Below, piece after piece: positions 1-8,515 of a stretch of 40,252 nucleotides of DNA (the first letter of the stretch is position 1; each line of letters begins with the position of its first letter). Made by a program: the position numbers and the translations under genes. The stretch covers positions 1 to 40,252 of the forward strand of contig USBY01000013.1 of the NCBI GenBank assembly GCA_900553015.1, in the 5' to 3' direction. The DNA is from an uncultured Clostridium sp. Its GTDB lineage: Bacteria > Bacillota > Clostridia > TANB77 > CAG-508. The notes under the pieces are model-generated. The model was not told the DNA's origin and did no database searches. It worked only from the letters and a program-made list of their open reading frames with translations.

Positions 1-16
1 TATAAATATAAGTAAA

Positions 17-52
17 TAGAGCATTGCTTCCATTTCTTGGAGCAATGCTCTA
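17..52 (-). terminator. Rho-independent terminator downstream of dnaE
   Basis: A perfect 12-bp stem (TAGAGCATTGCT at 17-28 with AGCAATGCTCTA at 41-52) closes a 12-nt loop. Read on the minus strand it is followed by a U-rich tract (TTTACTTATATTT). It lies about 130 bp past the dnaE stop. The intervening AT-rich stretch 53-179 shows nothing else I can support. Confidence 0.7.
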
Positions 53-179
53 TCATTTTACGGATACTATTTTTAGACATTTTATATTATTTTTTGATAA
101 CATTTAATGTTTTGTATAAATTTATCCATTGTAATATTTTTAATATATTAATAGGAATTTTAACATCATCCCTATTTTC

Positions 180-3100
180 CTATATCTCTATTCTTTCTTT
201 GCCTACGGTTTCCTCAAATTCTTTTAATATTTCATCTGTTAAATATATTCCTCCACAAGGTTTTAAGTCTCCATCTTCCATTATTTGAACTGGCATATTG
301 TTTCTCTCTCCATGGAAGAATCTTATAAGACCTCTTAGTTTATCTTTTTGTGGTTCGTCCATTCCGTTTATATCTATTGTAAGGATCTTTTGCGTATTGT
401 CTCCAAAAGGTTTTATAGTTCTTGCAACAATCTTAGGTTCATCATCTTCCCTAATACTTAATCTACCTTCTACCATAACAATACTTTCTTCTACTAAATA
501 TTTTGAAGCCTCTTGATAACAATTTTCAAATACTATAATCTCTACTGTACCATATAAATCTTCAACTGTTACAAATGCCATTATAGTATTATTCTTTGTA
601 TATTTCTTCTTTACACTTGTAATAATTCCAGCATATTTTACAAATTGACCATCTTTAAATTCATTTTTTCTTGCTATGAATTCTCCTTCATCTAAAACTG
701 TAGATTGTAAATTTGCAAATTCTTTAAGTTTCATTGAATTTACATTTGTTTCATTTTCTATTTGAGTTCTTAGTTTTTCTAATGGATGACCAGAAATATA
801 TATTCCAAGCATTTCTTTTTCCATAGAAAGCAAATCCTTCTCTGAAAATTCTTTCTGCTCGTTAAATGTATATTTAAGTTCATTTACATTATCTTCTGGT
901 GCAGCTAAATCAAACATTGTAACTTGACCTGCAAAGCTTTTTCTATTTGTGTCTTGAATTGTATCTAATATACTTTCGAATGATGCAAGTAAAGTTGCTC
1001 TTGTTTGTTCAAATTGATCAAAGGCTCCTGCTCTAATTAAACTTTCTATACATTTTTTGTTTACTGCTTCATTTTTCATTCTCTCACAAAAATCTGTAAA
1101 GCTTTCATAATCACCATTTTCTTCTCTCTCTTTTACTATTGCATTTACTGCTGCGATTCCAACATTTTTAACACTACCTAAACCAAACCTTATTTTTCCA
1201 TTATCAACTGTAAATTTAGTAAAACTTTTATTAATATCTGGTTTTAAAATATCTATTTTTAATCTCTTACATTCATCAATATACATAGGAATTTTATCCA
1301 GATTTCCTAAAAAACTATTAAGTGTAGCTGCCATAAATTCTTCTGGATAATATGCCTTTAAATATGCTGTTCTATATGATACTACCGCATATGCAGCAGC
1401 ATGACTCTTGTTAAATGCATATTTGGCAAACTCTGCCATTTCGTCAAATATTTTATTAGCAGACGCCTCATCTATACCATTTCTTATACAACCTTTAATT
1501 ACTACATTTCCATTCTCATCTGTTTGACCATGAATAAAATACTCCCTTTCTTTTGCCATTACATCTAGCTTTTTCTTACCCATAGCACGTCTAACTAAGT
1601 CAGCTCTACCTAATGAATAACCTGCTAAGTCACGAACTATTTGCATAACTTGTTCTTGGTAAACCATACAACCATATGTAACTTTGAGAATTGGTATTAA
1701 TGATGGATGTGTATATTCTGCATGTTCTGGATCTTTTTTATTCTTAATATATCTTGGTATTTGGTCCATTGGTCCAGGTCTGTATAATGAAACTCCAGCT
1801 ATAATATCTTCCAAACAGTCTGGTTTTAATTCTTTCATAAAGTTTGTCATACCTTGACTTTCAAATTGGAATATTCCTACTGATTCTCCGTTTTGCCATA
1901 ATTTATATACATTAGGATCATTCATATCTTTATCAAATTCAACATCAATTCCCCTATTTTCTTTTACTAAATCTATGGCGTCTTGTATAACTGTAAGTGT
2001 TCTTAGTCCTAAAAAGTCCATTTTTAGAAGGCCTAATTCTTCCAATGTTGTCATTATAAATTGTGTTGATATCTGCCCATCTCTTACATATAAAGGCACA
2101 TATGTATCTACAGGCTCTTTTGTTATAACTATACCACATGCATGTGTAGAAGCCTGTCTTGGCATTCCTTCTAATGCCATAGCAATGTCTAACATCTTAT
2201 GAATTTCGTCATCTGATTCATATAAATCTCGTAACTCTTTATTTTGTTCCATTGCCTTTTTTATAGTTATATGTAATTCGTTTGGTATCATTTTTGCTAA
2301 TTTATCACATTCAGCATATGGCATATCTAGTGCCCTTCCAACATCACGAATTACCATTCTAGCAGACATTGTTCCAAAAGTAATAATCTGTGAAACATGG
2401 TCTTTACCATATTTTCTTTCTACATAATCTATTACTTCTCCTCTTCTTTCATAGCAAAAGTCTACGTCAAAATCGGGCATACTTATTCTTTCTGGATTTA
2501 AGAATCTCTCAAAAAGTAGATTATATTTCATAGGGTCAATATCTGTTATACCTATTGCATATGCCAAAATAGAACCTGCACCAGAACCACGTCCTGGTCC
2601 TACTGGTATACCTACAGATTTAGCATAATTTATATAATCCCAAACTATTAGATAATAGTCTACATATCCCATTTGTGATATTATCTTAAGTTCATATGCC
2701 GCTCTATCTAGAATTTCTTGAGATGGATTTTCACCATATCTTTTCTTTATACCATCATCACATAATTTTTTAAAATAGTCGTAATGTGTAGCATATTCTG
2801 GTGGCACATCGTAATTAGGAAGAATTGTATGTCCAAATTCAAACTCTACATTACACTTTTCTGCTATTTTTACTGTGTTTTCTATTGCGTCAGGAAAATT
2901 CTTAAAATACTCTGACATTTCCTCTGGTGATTTTACATATAATTCATCTGTTTCGAATCTCATTCTGTCTTCATCTGTCATACGCTTTCCTGTTTGTATA
3001 CAAAGCAACACTTCGTGATTATATGCATCTTCCTTTTTTAGGTAATGTGCATCATTTGTTGCTACAATCGGAATATTCAATCTTCTTGCAATTTGAATTA

Positions 3101-3662
3101 TTTTTTGATTAACCATTACTTGTTCTTTTACACCATTATTCTGGATTTCTAAATAATAGTCTTCTCCAAACACATCATGATGCCATTTAGCAACATTCTC
3201 TGCCTCTTCTATATTTCCATTTAATATAGCTTGACTTACTGCACCTGCTAAACAACCACTTAAGCAAATTATACCTTCATGATATTTTTCTAATATTTCT
3301 AGGTCTATACGTGGTTTATAGTAATACCCTTCTGTAAAACCTAAAGAAACCAATTTACTTAAATTTTGATATCCCTTATTATTTTTAGCAAGCAATATTA
3401 AATGATAATATTTTTTATCTTGTGGTTCTTTATCAAATCTCGTTCTTGAAGCTACATATACTTCACAACCAATTATTGGTTTGATACCTTCTTTTTTACA
3501 TGCTTTATAAAAGTCAATAACACCATACATAACACCATGATCTGTTATTGCCATTGCTTTCATGCCAAGTTCTTTCGCCCTCACAGGCAAATCCTTTATT
3601 CTATTCGCTCCATCTAATAAACTAAACTCACTATGTATGTGTAAGTGTACAAAATCAGGCAT
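180..3662 (-). CDS. dnaE: DNA polymerase III alpha subunit, DnaE type
   Basis: This is the replicative or lagging-strand C-family DNA polymerase. The 1,160-aa product has the usual DnaE length. An N-terminal PHP domain (about residues 1-270) begins with FVHLHIHSEFSLLDG and contains ITDHG. The palm carries the catalytic PDFDVDF motif with D397, D399 and D401, and the third carboxylate is D549 in KMDFLG. Helix-hairpin-helix sequence follows, and a C-terminal OB-fold lies around VKYAGIITSVKKK. No 3'-5' exonuclease insert is present, so it is not PolC. The start at 3662 has an AAAGGAGAGG ribosome site 4 nt upstream. That site directly abuts a REP-like stem-loop at 3674-3706, so the repeat lies in the 5' leader. 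The gene is monocistronic here and ends at the terminator at 17-52. Confidence 0.97.
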   Translation of the reverse strand: MPDFVHLHIHSEFSLLDGANRIKDLPVRAKELGMKAMAITDHGVMYGVIDFYKACKKEGIKPIIGCEVYVASRTRFDKEPQDKKYYHLILLAKNNKGYQNLSKLVSLGFTEGYYYKPRIDLEILEKYHEGIICLSGCLAGAVSQAILNGNIEEAENVAKWHHDVFGEDYYLEIQNNGVKEQVMVNQKIIQIARRLNIPIVATNDAHYLKKEDAYNHEVLLCIQTGKRMTDEDRMRFETDELYVKSPEEMSEYFKNFPDAIENTVKIAEKCNVEFEFGHTILPNYDVPPEYATHYDYFKKLCDDGIKKRYGENPSQEILDRAAYELKIISQMGYVDYYLIVWDYINYAKSVGIPVGPGRGSGAGSILAYAIGITDIDPMKYNLLFERFLNPERISMPDFDVDFCYERRGEVIDYVERKYGKDHVSQIITFGTMSARMVIRDVGRALDMPYAECDKLAKMIPNELHITIKKAMEQNKELRDLYESDDEIHKMLDIAMALEGMPRQASTHACGIVITKEPVDTYVPLYVRDGQISTQFIMTTLEELGLLKMDFLGLRTLTVIQDAIDLVKENRGIDVEFDKDMNDPNVYKLWQNGESVGIFQFESQGMTNFMKELKPDCLEDIIAGVSLYRPGPMDQIPRYIKNKKDPEHAEYTHPSLIPILKVTYGCMVYQEQVMQIVRDLAGYSLGRADLVRRAMGKKKLDVMAKEREYFIHGQTDENGNVVIKGCIRNGIDEASANKIFDEMAEFAKYAFNKSHAAAYAVVSYRTAYLKAYYPEEFMAATLNSFLGNLDKIPMYIDECKRLKIDILKPDINKSFTKFTVDNGKIRFGLGSVKNVGIAAVNAIVKEREENGDYESFTDFCERMKNEAVNKKCIESLIRAGAFDQFEQTRATLLASFESILDTIQDTNRKSFAGQVTMFDLAAPEDNVNELKYTFNEQKEFSEKDLLSMEKEMLGIYISGHPLEKLRTQIENETNVNSMKLKEFANLQSTVLDEGEFIARKNEFKDGQFVKYAGIITSVKKKYTKNNTIMAFVTVEDLYGTVEIIVFENCYQEASKYLVEESIVMVEGRLSIREDDEPKIVARTIKPFGDNTQKILTIDINGMDEPQKDKLRGLIRFFHGERNNMPVQIMEDGDLKPCGGIYLTDEILKEFEETVGKERIEI

Positions 3663-3673
3663 TTTCCTCTCCT

Positions 3674-3761
3674 TTTGAACTCGAGGGACGGAGCTTAAAG
3701 TTCAAATTTTATGTTAAACAAATGAACTTTTAACCCGTCCCCAAAGTTCACCCAAAGTTCA
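3674..3761. repeat. REP-like stem-loop pair (REPIN-like) upstream of dnaE
   Basis: Two stem-loops in opposite orientation. Unit 1 has stem TTTGAACT (3674-3681) with AGTTCAAA (3699-3706) and a loop containing GGGACGGAGCT. Unit 2 has stem TGAACTTT (3723-3730) with AAAGTTCA (3743-3750) and a loop containing CCCGTCCCC, the inverse of the first loop. An extra AAAGTTCA copy follows at 3754-3761. Unit 1 and about 40 nt around it are nearly identical to the unit at 22681-22715. The loops are GC-rich in otherwise AT-rich DNA. Confidence 0.7.
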
Positions 3762-3887
3762 TCTTAATTCTTCTTGTTATGTTATCACATTTTTCTTAAT
3801 TTAACAATTAGTTTTTTCAAGTTGCCAGGACTAAATTATTATAAACTTTCTCATATATACATATTATATAATGGGAGGTTTATTTTT

Positions 3888-4046
3888 ATGGATTCTTCTT
3901 GTGAATTTGTTCTTTTTATTTCTATATTAGCTTGTACAATTGCCAAAGATAAAACCCAAAAAGAACTCGAAATATTAGCTGCTTTTTTTACACAATTAGG
4001 TGATACTTTAGCTAGCATTTCTGTTCTTAATGACCCAGAAAATTAA
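3888..4046 (+). CDS. Small conserved-type hypothetical protein (52 aa)
   Basis: A 52-aa protein starting MDSSCEFVLFISILACTIAK and ending LNDPEN. The start at ATG 3888 is set by a strong GGGAGG site at 3873-3878, and a TATAAT hexamer lies just upstream at 3867-3872. A longer in-frame reading from 3774 lacks a ribosome site. The pattern of a short hydrophobic N-terminus with Cys, then a charged turn, then an AAFFTQLGDTLA-like helix resembles small clostridial proteins I associate with DUF6774, but I cannot confirm the family. No function can be assigned. It is on the plus strand, opposite to dnaE and rpoD, and is followed by another small plus-strand gene. Confidence 0.7.
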   Translation: MDSSCEFVLFISILACTIAKDKTQKELEILAAFFTQLGDTLASISVLNDPEN

Positions 4047-4079
4047 ACTAATATAAAAAAATTATAAATATTTTTATCG

Positions 4080-4096
4080 TTCGACATCTTTCGACA
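4080..4096 (-). promoter_or_regulatory. Tandem Spo0A boxes
   Basis: Two perfect TTCGACA heptamers (4080-4086 and 4090-4096; TGTCGAA on the minus strand) have starts 10 bp apart with a 3-nt gap, the spacing of the tandem 0A boxes at the Bacillus abrB promoter. They lie 61 bp upstream of the 43-aa ORF at 4157. A weak promoter is possible just downstream: CAGACA at 4095-4100, 17 bp, TATCAT at 4118-4123. The boxes would then overlap its -35 region, as at Spo0A-activated promoters. Confidence 0.55.
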
Positions 4097-4156
4097 GACA
4101 TTGCATTTCTTATCTGATATCATCTCTTTTACACCAAAGAAAAGGAGATGATTTAA

Positions 4157-4288
4157 ATGTACATAGGTACTGTCACTATTTCTGTTTTTAAAGATGAGAA
4201 AAACGATGTTAATTTTAAAATTAATATTGATAATGACGATGTACTACCTGTTTCATATGTTATCGAGGACACTTTAAAATTATATTAA
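4157..4288 (+). CDS. Small hypothetical protein (43 aa) behind tandem Spo0A boxes
   Basis: A short ORF, MYIGTVTISVFKDEK to DTLKLY. Support comes from an excellent ribosome site, AAAGGAGATGA at 4141-4151 ending 5 nt before ATG 4157. The protein alternates short beta-type stretches with acidic turns (NIDNDD) and has no membrane segment. I do not recognise it. Its position after the tandem 0A boxes suggests growth-phase or sporulation control, which is an inference. No clear terminator follows; the tRNA-Met promoter begins about 85 bp later. Confidence 0.6.
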   Translation: MYIGTVTISVFKDEKNDVNFKINIDNDDVLPVSYVIEDTLKLY

Positions 4289-4371
4289 TTATTTCGGCTA
4301 ACTTTTGTTAGTCATTTTTATTTGTAGTCCCTTGCTAGAATACAATCAAAAATCTTTTTTTCGCTTTTCTA

Positions 4372-4400
4372 TTGACAAAAAAAGGATATGCTATTATAAT
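4372..4400 (+). promoter_or_regulatory. Consensus sigma-A promoter of tRNA-Met
   Basis: TTGACA (4372-4377), a 17-bp spacer and TATAAT (4395-4400): an exact consensus match, about 20 bp before the mature tRNA 5' end. Confidence 0.85.
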
Positions 4401-4419
4401 AATATCTGTTACAGCAAAT

Positions 4420-4496
4420 GGCGAAGTAGCTCAGTTGGCTAGAGCATTCGGTTCATACCCGAAGGGTCATGTGTTCGAATCACATCTTCGCTACCA
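4420..4496 (+). tRNA. tRNA-Met (anticodon CAT), elongator type
   Basis: A 77-nt cloverleaf. The acceptor stem GGCGAAG pairs with CTTCGCT (first pair G-U, as in Bacillus elongator tRNA-Met). The D-arm contains AGCTCAGTTGG, the anticodon loop is TTCATAC with CAT at 4454-4456, and the T-arm carries GTTCGAATC. The discriminator base is A and CCA is encoded (4494-4496). The G1-U72 pair, rather than a C1-A72 mismatch, argues against the initiator tRNA. An anticodon CAT could also be tRNA-Ile (lysidine-modified), but the acceptor stem matches the Met elongator. Confidence 0.93.
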
Positions 4497-4526
4497 AAAA
4501 TCCAGATAAAATCTGGATTTTTTTAT
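4497..4526 (+). terminator. tRNA-Met terminator
   Basis: AAATCCAGAT pairs with ATCTGGATTT across a three-nucleotide loop and is followed by a run of T. It starts immediately after the encoded CCA. Confidence 0.85.
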
Positions 4527-4653
4527 TATATAAGAAAAGTGGCTTCGACACATGTACAGATTGCTTTGCAATCGCACGGACATATGTAACTTAACCTTGT
4601 TATTTACGTAAAAACCGACGATCTTTTACGTATATACTAAAACAATTAGCAAC

Positions 4654-4690
4654 AAAAAAACACATTAGAAATATTTCTAATGTGTTTTTT
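4654..4690. terminator. Bidirectional terminator after the 123-aa gene
   Basis: A 12-bp perfect inverted repeat (ACACATTAGAAA at 4660-4671 with TTTCTAATGTGT at 4674-4685) has an A-run on the left and a T-run on the right, so it can terminate transcription from either side. It serves the minus-strand gene ending at 4704. Confidence 0.75.
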
Positions 4691-4703
4691 AGTTATATTT
4701 AAT

Positions 4704-5075
4704 TTATCTTGCTCCTCTTGTTCTAGCAGAACCTTTGTCTTGCTCTTTATCTTCTACTTTTTCTTGACTATTCTTTACTTTTTCTTTATGTGCTTTTACT
4801 GCTTCTATTGTATCTACTTTTCTTTTATATGAAGCTAATCCATCAAATTTTTTGGTTTTTCCTGCTGTAACATAAAAATAATCTGTCTTCTCTTTTAAAG
4901 TAGTTGCTTCTACTTCAGCTACTCCAGCTTTTTCATCTGGTGTTACAACTTCTTCTTGTATTTCGTCTTCGTCTGTGCTTCCTAATGTTCTGAAGAAATC
5001 TGCCATACTACCAAAAACAGTTTCTTTTATAATTCCAAATATATTTCTTTTATTACTAATAACTTTACTTTTCAT
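4704..5075 (-). CDS. Hypothetical protein, charged C-terminus (123 aa)
   Basis: I do not recognise this 123-aa protein. Residues 1-35 have mixed hydrophobic/basic character (MKSKVISNKRNIFGIIKETVFG). An acidic stretch follows (DEDEIQEEVVTPDE), then a Lys-rich, probably helical tail ending in RTRGAR. There is no signal peptide or clear membrane segment. It has its own promoter (5142-5170), whose -35 box lies inside the rpoD terminator hairpin. The only good ribosome site (AGAGAGGTG at 5106-5114) lies about 30 nt before ATG 5075 and is separated from it by a 7-5-7 hairpin at 5084-5102. No alternative start lies between the site and the ATG: GTG AAA ATC TTA GTA runs into TAG. Confidence 0.75.
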   Translation of the reverse strand: MKSKVISNKRNIFGIIKETVFGSMADFFRTLGSTDEDEIQEEVVTPDEKAGVAEVEATTLKEKTDYFYVTAGKTKKFDGLASYKRKVDTIEAVKAHKEKVKNSQEKVEDKEQDKGSARTRGAR

Positions 5076-5083
5076 AATTAATT

Positions 5084-5114
5084 ATCTTAGCTATACTAAG
5101 ATTTTCACCTCTCT
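5084..5114 (-). promoter_or_regulatory. Ribosome site bridged to the start codon by a hairpin
   Basis: On the minus strand the order is Shine-Dalgarno AGAGAGGTG, three A, a 19-nt hairpin (ATCTTAG, loop TATAG, CTAAGAT), eight nt, then ATG 5075. Folding the hairpin would bring the ribosome site to a near-normal distance from the start. Confidence 0.5.
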
Positions 5115-5141
5115 TTTTATTTTATCTCCATAGATATATAT

Positions 5142-5186
5142 ATTATAGCAAAAAAACGCCCTAAAGTCAATCTTTTAAAGGCGTTT
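5142..5186 (-). promoter_or_regulatory. rpoD terminator overlapping the promoter of the 123-aa gene
   Basis: The minus-strand terminator stem AAACGCC/GGCGTTT (5180-5186 with 5154-5160) is followed by a T-run and ends the dnaG-rpoD transcript. Its loop contains TTGACT (5165-5170), the -35 box of a promoter with a 17-bp spacer and TATAAT at 5142-5147, reading into the 123-aa gene. Confidence 0.75.
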
Positions 5187-5226
5187 ACATAATTTTCTAT
5201 TGCTATATTTTTCCCTTTTATATGTT

Positions 5227-6375
5227 TTAGCTCATATAATCTTTTAATTTTTTACTTCTACTTGGATGTCTTAGTTTTCTTAAGGCTTTTGCCTCTATTT
5301 GTCTAATTCTTTCACGAGTTACCTTAAATTCTTTTCCGACTTCTTCCAAAGTACGAGCTTTTCCATCTTCCAAACCAAATCTTAGTTTTAATACTTTAGC
5401 TTCTCTAGGTGTTAATGTACTCATAACTTCTTCTAATTGCTCTTTTAGTAATGTATATGCTGCAGAATCTTGTGGTTCTGGAGAATCTTCGTCTTTTATA
5501 AAATCACCTAAGTGGCTATCATCTTCTTCACCAATTGGTGTTTCTAAAGAAACTGGGTCTTGAGCAATCTTTTGAATTTCCATAACCTTTTCAACTGGCA
5601 TTTCCATTTCTTCTGCAATTTCTTCTTGCGTTGGTTCTCTACCTAATTGTTGTAATAAATGTCTAGAGGTACGAATTAATTTATTAATTGTTTCTACCAT
5701 GTGTACTGGAATTCTTATAGTTCTAGCTTGATCTGCTATTGCTCTTGTAATAGCTTGTCTTATCCACCATGTTGCATAAGTACTAAATTTAAATCCTTTA
5801 GTATAATCAAACTTCTCAACAGCCTTTATAAGTCCCATGTTACCTTCCTGTATTAAATCTAAAAATAGCATTCCTCTTCCAACATATTTTTTAGCAATAC
5901 TTACAACTAATCTTAAGTTTGATTCTGCTAATTTTTGTTTAGCCTCTTCGTCTCCCTCTAAAACTTTTTTTGCTAAATCTAATTCTTCTTCATATGTAAG
6001 AAGTGGTATCTTACCTATTTCTCTTAAATACATTCTAACAGGGTCATCAATATTACTACTCTCGTAACCTGCAACATCAATTTCATCTAATTTTAAATCT
6101 TCTACTTCTTGTAAATCCTCTTCATCAGGACCTTCTTCATCTAAATCGTCATCTTTACCAATATCAACACCCATTTTTTCCAAAGCATCAAATACTCTTT
6201 CCATTTGTTCTGTTGATAAATCGTCTAACTCAGCAGCTAAATCCCCATAAGTTATTTTTTTATTCTTCTTTGCAAAATCTAATATTCTTTTTACTTTTTT
6301 TTCTGTTTCTGCTCTTTCAATTTCTTGAGCATCATTTTTTTCTGTTATTTCTTCTTGTCCTTCTATCTTTTTCAT
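5227..6375 (-). CDS. rpoD: Primary sigma factor RpoD/SigA
   Basis: This is the housekeeping sigma-70 factor, 382 aa, close to the usual length for Firmicutes SigA. A divergent region 1.1 (residues 1-90, acidic) leads into region 1.2 (DPVRMYLREIG). Region 2 contains NLRLVVSIAKKYVGRGM, DLIQEGNMGLIKAVEKFDY and the -10 recognition helix ATWWIRQAITRAI. Region 3 begins IRIPVHMVETINK. Region 4.2, the -35 helix-turn-helix, is TLEEVGKEFKVTRERIRQIE near the C-terminus. The start at 6375 has AGGAGG 5 nt upstream. It lies 13 nt downstream of dnaG, the classic macromolecular-synthesis operon order, and ends at the hairpin at 5154-5186. Confidence 0.97.
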   Translation of the reverse strand: MKKIEGQEEITEKNDAQEIERAETEKKVKRILDFAKKNKKITYGDLAAELDDLSTEQMERVFDALEKMGVDIGKDDDLDEEGPDEEDLQEVEDLKLDEIDVAGYESSNIDDPVRMYLREIGKIPLLTYEEELDLAKKVLEGDEEAKQKLAESNLRLVVSIAKKYVGRGMLFLDLIQEGNMGLIKAVEKFDYTKGFKFSTYATWWIRQAITRAIADQARTIRIPVHMVETINKLIRTSRHLLQQLGREPTQEEIAEEMEMPVEKVMEIQKIAQDPVSLETPIGEEDDSHLGDFIKDEDSPEPQDSAAYTLLKEQLEEVMSTLTPREAKVLKLRFGLEDGKARTLEEVGKEFKVTRERIRQIEAKALRKLRHPSRSKKLKDYMS

Positions 6376-6388
6376 TATAACCTCCTAG

Positions 6389-8170
6389 TTATTTCGCAAG
6401 TTTAATAATTATGTCATTTAATTCTCTCTCAAGTGCTAACTTACTTTCATTATCAAGTTCAGAATCCTCTAAAGATTTTAATATTTCATCTCGTTTTTCT
6501 TTTAAATTTTCTCTTTCATATGTATTTAAAATATCATCAATTCCTTTGTCTATATCTGTAATACCATAATCTTTTGCCATAATCTCTGTTATGTGATTTA
6601 TAATATCTTCATCTTCAAATAAACTTAAAACATCATATATCTCTGTTATACCCTTTTCATATTCTGCATAAACTCTTTCTAAAATTTTTTTATTTTTTTC
6701 ATACTTAAAATCTTCAGGCTTTATCTTATTTTTTATTTTAGAATATACATTTGCATTAGACATAAGCAACATTGCAATTATTGTATTTTCTCTTTTTAAT
6801 CTTGCCTCACTAATTTTAGTATCTTCTTTTTTTACTATGTTATACTGAGTATTTCTTTTTTCTAGAATTTTAGAACTAGCATTTTTAGGATATAATATTT
6901 TTTTAATTTCCGAATATAATGCTTCTTTTGAAATATCATAATCTTTTGAAATTTTTTCTATATATATTTCTTGTTCCATACTGTTTTCGACTCTTGCTAA
7001 TATTTTTGCAACTTCATTTAAGAATTTTATTTTGTCTGCAGTATTGTCAAGATTTAATGTTCTTTTTAAAACTCTAACTTTAAACTCTACTAAAGATATT
7101 GCATCATCAATACATTTTTTTAGTCTTTCTGGCCCATATTTTGTAACATATTCATCTGGGTCTTTTGCTCCAGAAATTTGTAAAACTCGAACATCACAAC
7201 CTAAATTTCTTAATATATCTAGTCCTCTTACTATAGCTTCTTGCCCAGCACCATCAGCATCATAACCTAATATAATTTGCTCCGAACTTCGTCTTAAGAG
7301 CCTTCCTTGTGCCTCTGTCATAGCTGTACCTAAAGAAGCTACTACATTTGTTATACCTCTTTGATGTAATGATATAACATCCATATATCCTTCTACTATT
7401 AAGATTTTTTTTGTATCATGTTTTTTTGCATTATATAGACCAAATAAATGTCTACCTTTACTATACACTAAATTTTCTGGTGAATTTATATACTTAGGTT
7501 TAGAATCATCTAAAACTCTACCACCAAAAGCTATAATTCTTCCCCTTACATCTTGTATAGGAAACATTAATCTGTGCCTAAATCTGTCTATAAATTGGCC
7601 TCGGTCATTCCTGTTTACCAAATCTGAAGCTAAGATTGCTTCATCAGAAAATCCTTTGCTCTTTAAAAAATTATATAATTCATTAAAATTGCCTGAATAA
7701 CCAATTAAAAATTCTTTTAATGTTGCATTATTTAATTTTCTTTTTTTAACATATTCTTGAGCAGCTTTAGCTGTTGGCTTGTACAAATTTTCATGATAAA
7801 AATAGGCCGCGTTTTTATTTATTTGATATATTTTGTCTTTTAATTCTTGAGTTTTATTATCGCCAATACTTTCTAATTTTGGTAATGTTATATTTGCTCG
7901 CTCTGCAAGTAATTCTATACTTTCTCTAAAATTAATTCCTTCTATTTTACTTATAAAGTGAATTACATTGCCTCCGACACCACAACCAAAACAATGAAAT
8001 ATTTGCTTATCTGGAGAAACTGCAAAAGAAGGTGATTTCTCGTTGTGAAATGGACATAATCCAAAATAATTTCTTCCACTTCTTTTTAAATGTACATATT
8101 GTGATACAACGTCTACAATATCATTATTGTTTTTTATTTCATCTATAAGTTCATCACTATATCGTATCAT
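6389..8170 (-). CDS. dnaG: DNA primase DnaG
   Basis: This enzyme makes RNA primers at the replication fork. The 593-aa product has an N-terminal CHC2 zinc ribbon with C39, H42, C60 and C63 (CPFHNEKSPSF, then FHCFGCGVGG). The RNA polymerase core follows, and the TOPRIM domain starts at ILIVEGYMDVISL with the DxD-type acidic cluster in GYDADGAGQEA. A less conserved C-terminal helicase-binding region (about 430-593) is rich in Lys and Glu. The start at 8170 is supported by AAAGGTAGG just upstream. It is the first gene of the dnaG-rpoD operon, with a sigma-H-like promoter about 107 bp upstream at 8277-8305. Confidence 0.97.
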   Translation of the reverse strand: MIRYSDELIDEIKNNNDIVDVVSQYVHLKRSGRNYFGLCPFHNEKSPSFAVSPDKQIFHCFGCGVGGNVIHFISKIEGINFRESIELLAERANITLPKLESIGDNKTQELKDKIYQINKNAAYFYHENLYKPTAKAAQEYVKKRKLNNATLKEFLIGYSGNFNELYNFLKSKGFSDEAILASDLVNRNDRGQFIDRFRHRLMFPIQDVRGRIIAFGGRVLDDSKPKYINSPENLVYSKGRHLFGLYNAKKHDTKKILIVEGYMDVISLHQRGITNVVASLGTAMTEAQGRLLRRSSEQIILGYDADGAGQEAIVRGLDILRNLGCDVRVLQISGAKDPDEYVTKYGPERLKKCIDDAISLVEFKVRVLKRTLNLDNTADKIKFLNEVAKILARVENSMEQEIYIEKISKDYDISKEALYSEIKKILYPKNASSKILEKRNTQYNIVKKEDTKISEARLKRENTIIAMLLMSNANVYSKIKNKIKPEDFKYEKNKKILERVYAEYEKGITEIYDVLSLFEDEDIINHITEIMAKDYGITDIDKGIDDILNTYERENLKEKRDEILKSLEDSELDNESKLALERELNDIIIKLAK

Positions 8171-8276
8171 TTTCCTACCTTTCTTTTACAAAGAACTTTG
8201 CTATCTACTTTTTCCTTATTTTGTAAATGTTTTTTTCGTTTTTTGGCATTATGGCGCAAAATTCCCCTATAAATTA

Positions 8277-8305
8277 ATATTCGACAACTTAACAATAAAT
8301 CCTTC
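8277..8305 (-). promoter_or_regulatory. Sigma-H-like promoter of dnaG-rpoD
   Basis: On the minus strand GAAGGATTT (8297-8305) matches the sigma-H -35 consensus RNAGGAWWW at every position, and GTCGAATAT (8277-8285) matches the -10 consensus RNNGAATWW at every position. The spacer is 11 bp, within the family norm. In Bacillus subtilis the dnaG-sigA operon also carries a sigma-H promoter. The -10 region includes TGTCGAA, a Spo0A box heptamer, which may be coincidental overlap. Confidence 0.6.
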
Positions 8306-8481
8306 TTTTATGTATACAAAACTATATTTTTAGAAGGAAATTTTTGCAAAAAATTAACTCCTGTCAAATTTAAATTGGCTTCGCCTAATTTTTACAAGAG
8401 TTATCTTTTGATTAAAATATAATTGGTGTGTTTACATTTATCATCTAAATACACCAATTACATTTTTCATTGTTGCTATAC

Positions 8482-8515
8482 AGACAATAAAAGAAAGAAA
8501 TTAAAATTTCTTTCT
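8482..8515 (-). terminator. Terminator of the CarD-family gene
   Basis: AGAAAGAAA (8492-8500) pairs with TTTCTTTCT (8507-8515) across a 6-nt loop. On the minus strand the stem is followed by TTTTATTG. It lies 9 bp past the stop codon. Confidence 0.65.

Noticed and set aside
53..288. Plus-strand ORF overlapping the end of dnaE
   Set aside because: It is an antisense shadow of dnaE, very Ile/Phe/Leu-rich, with no ribosome site.
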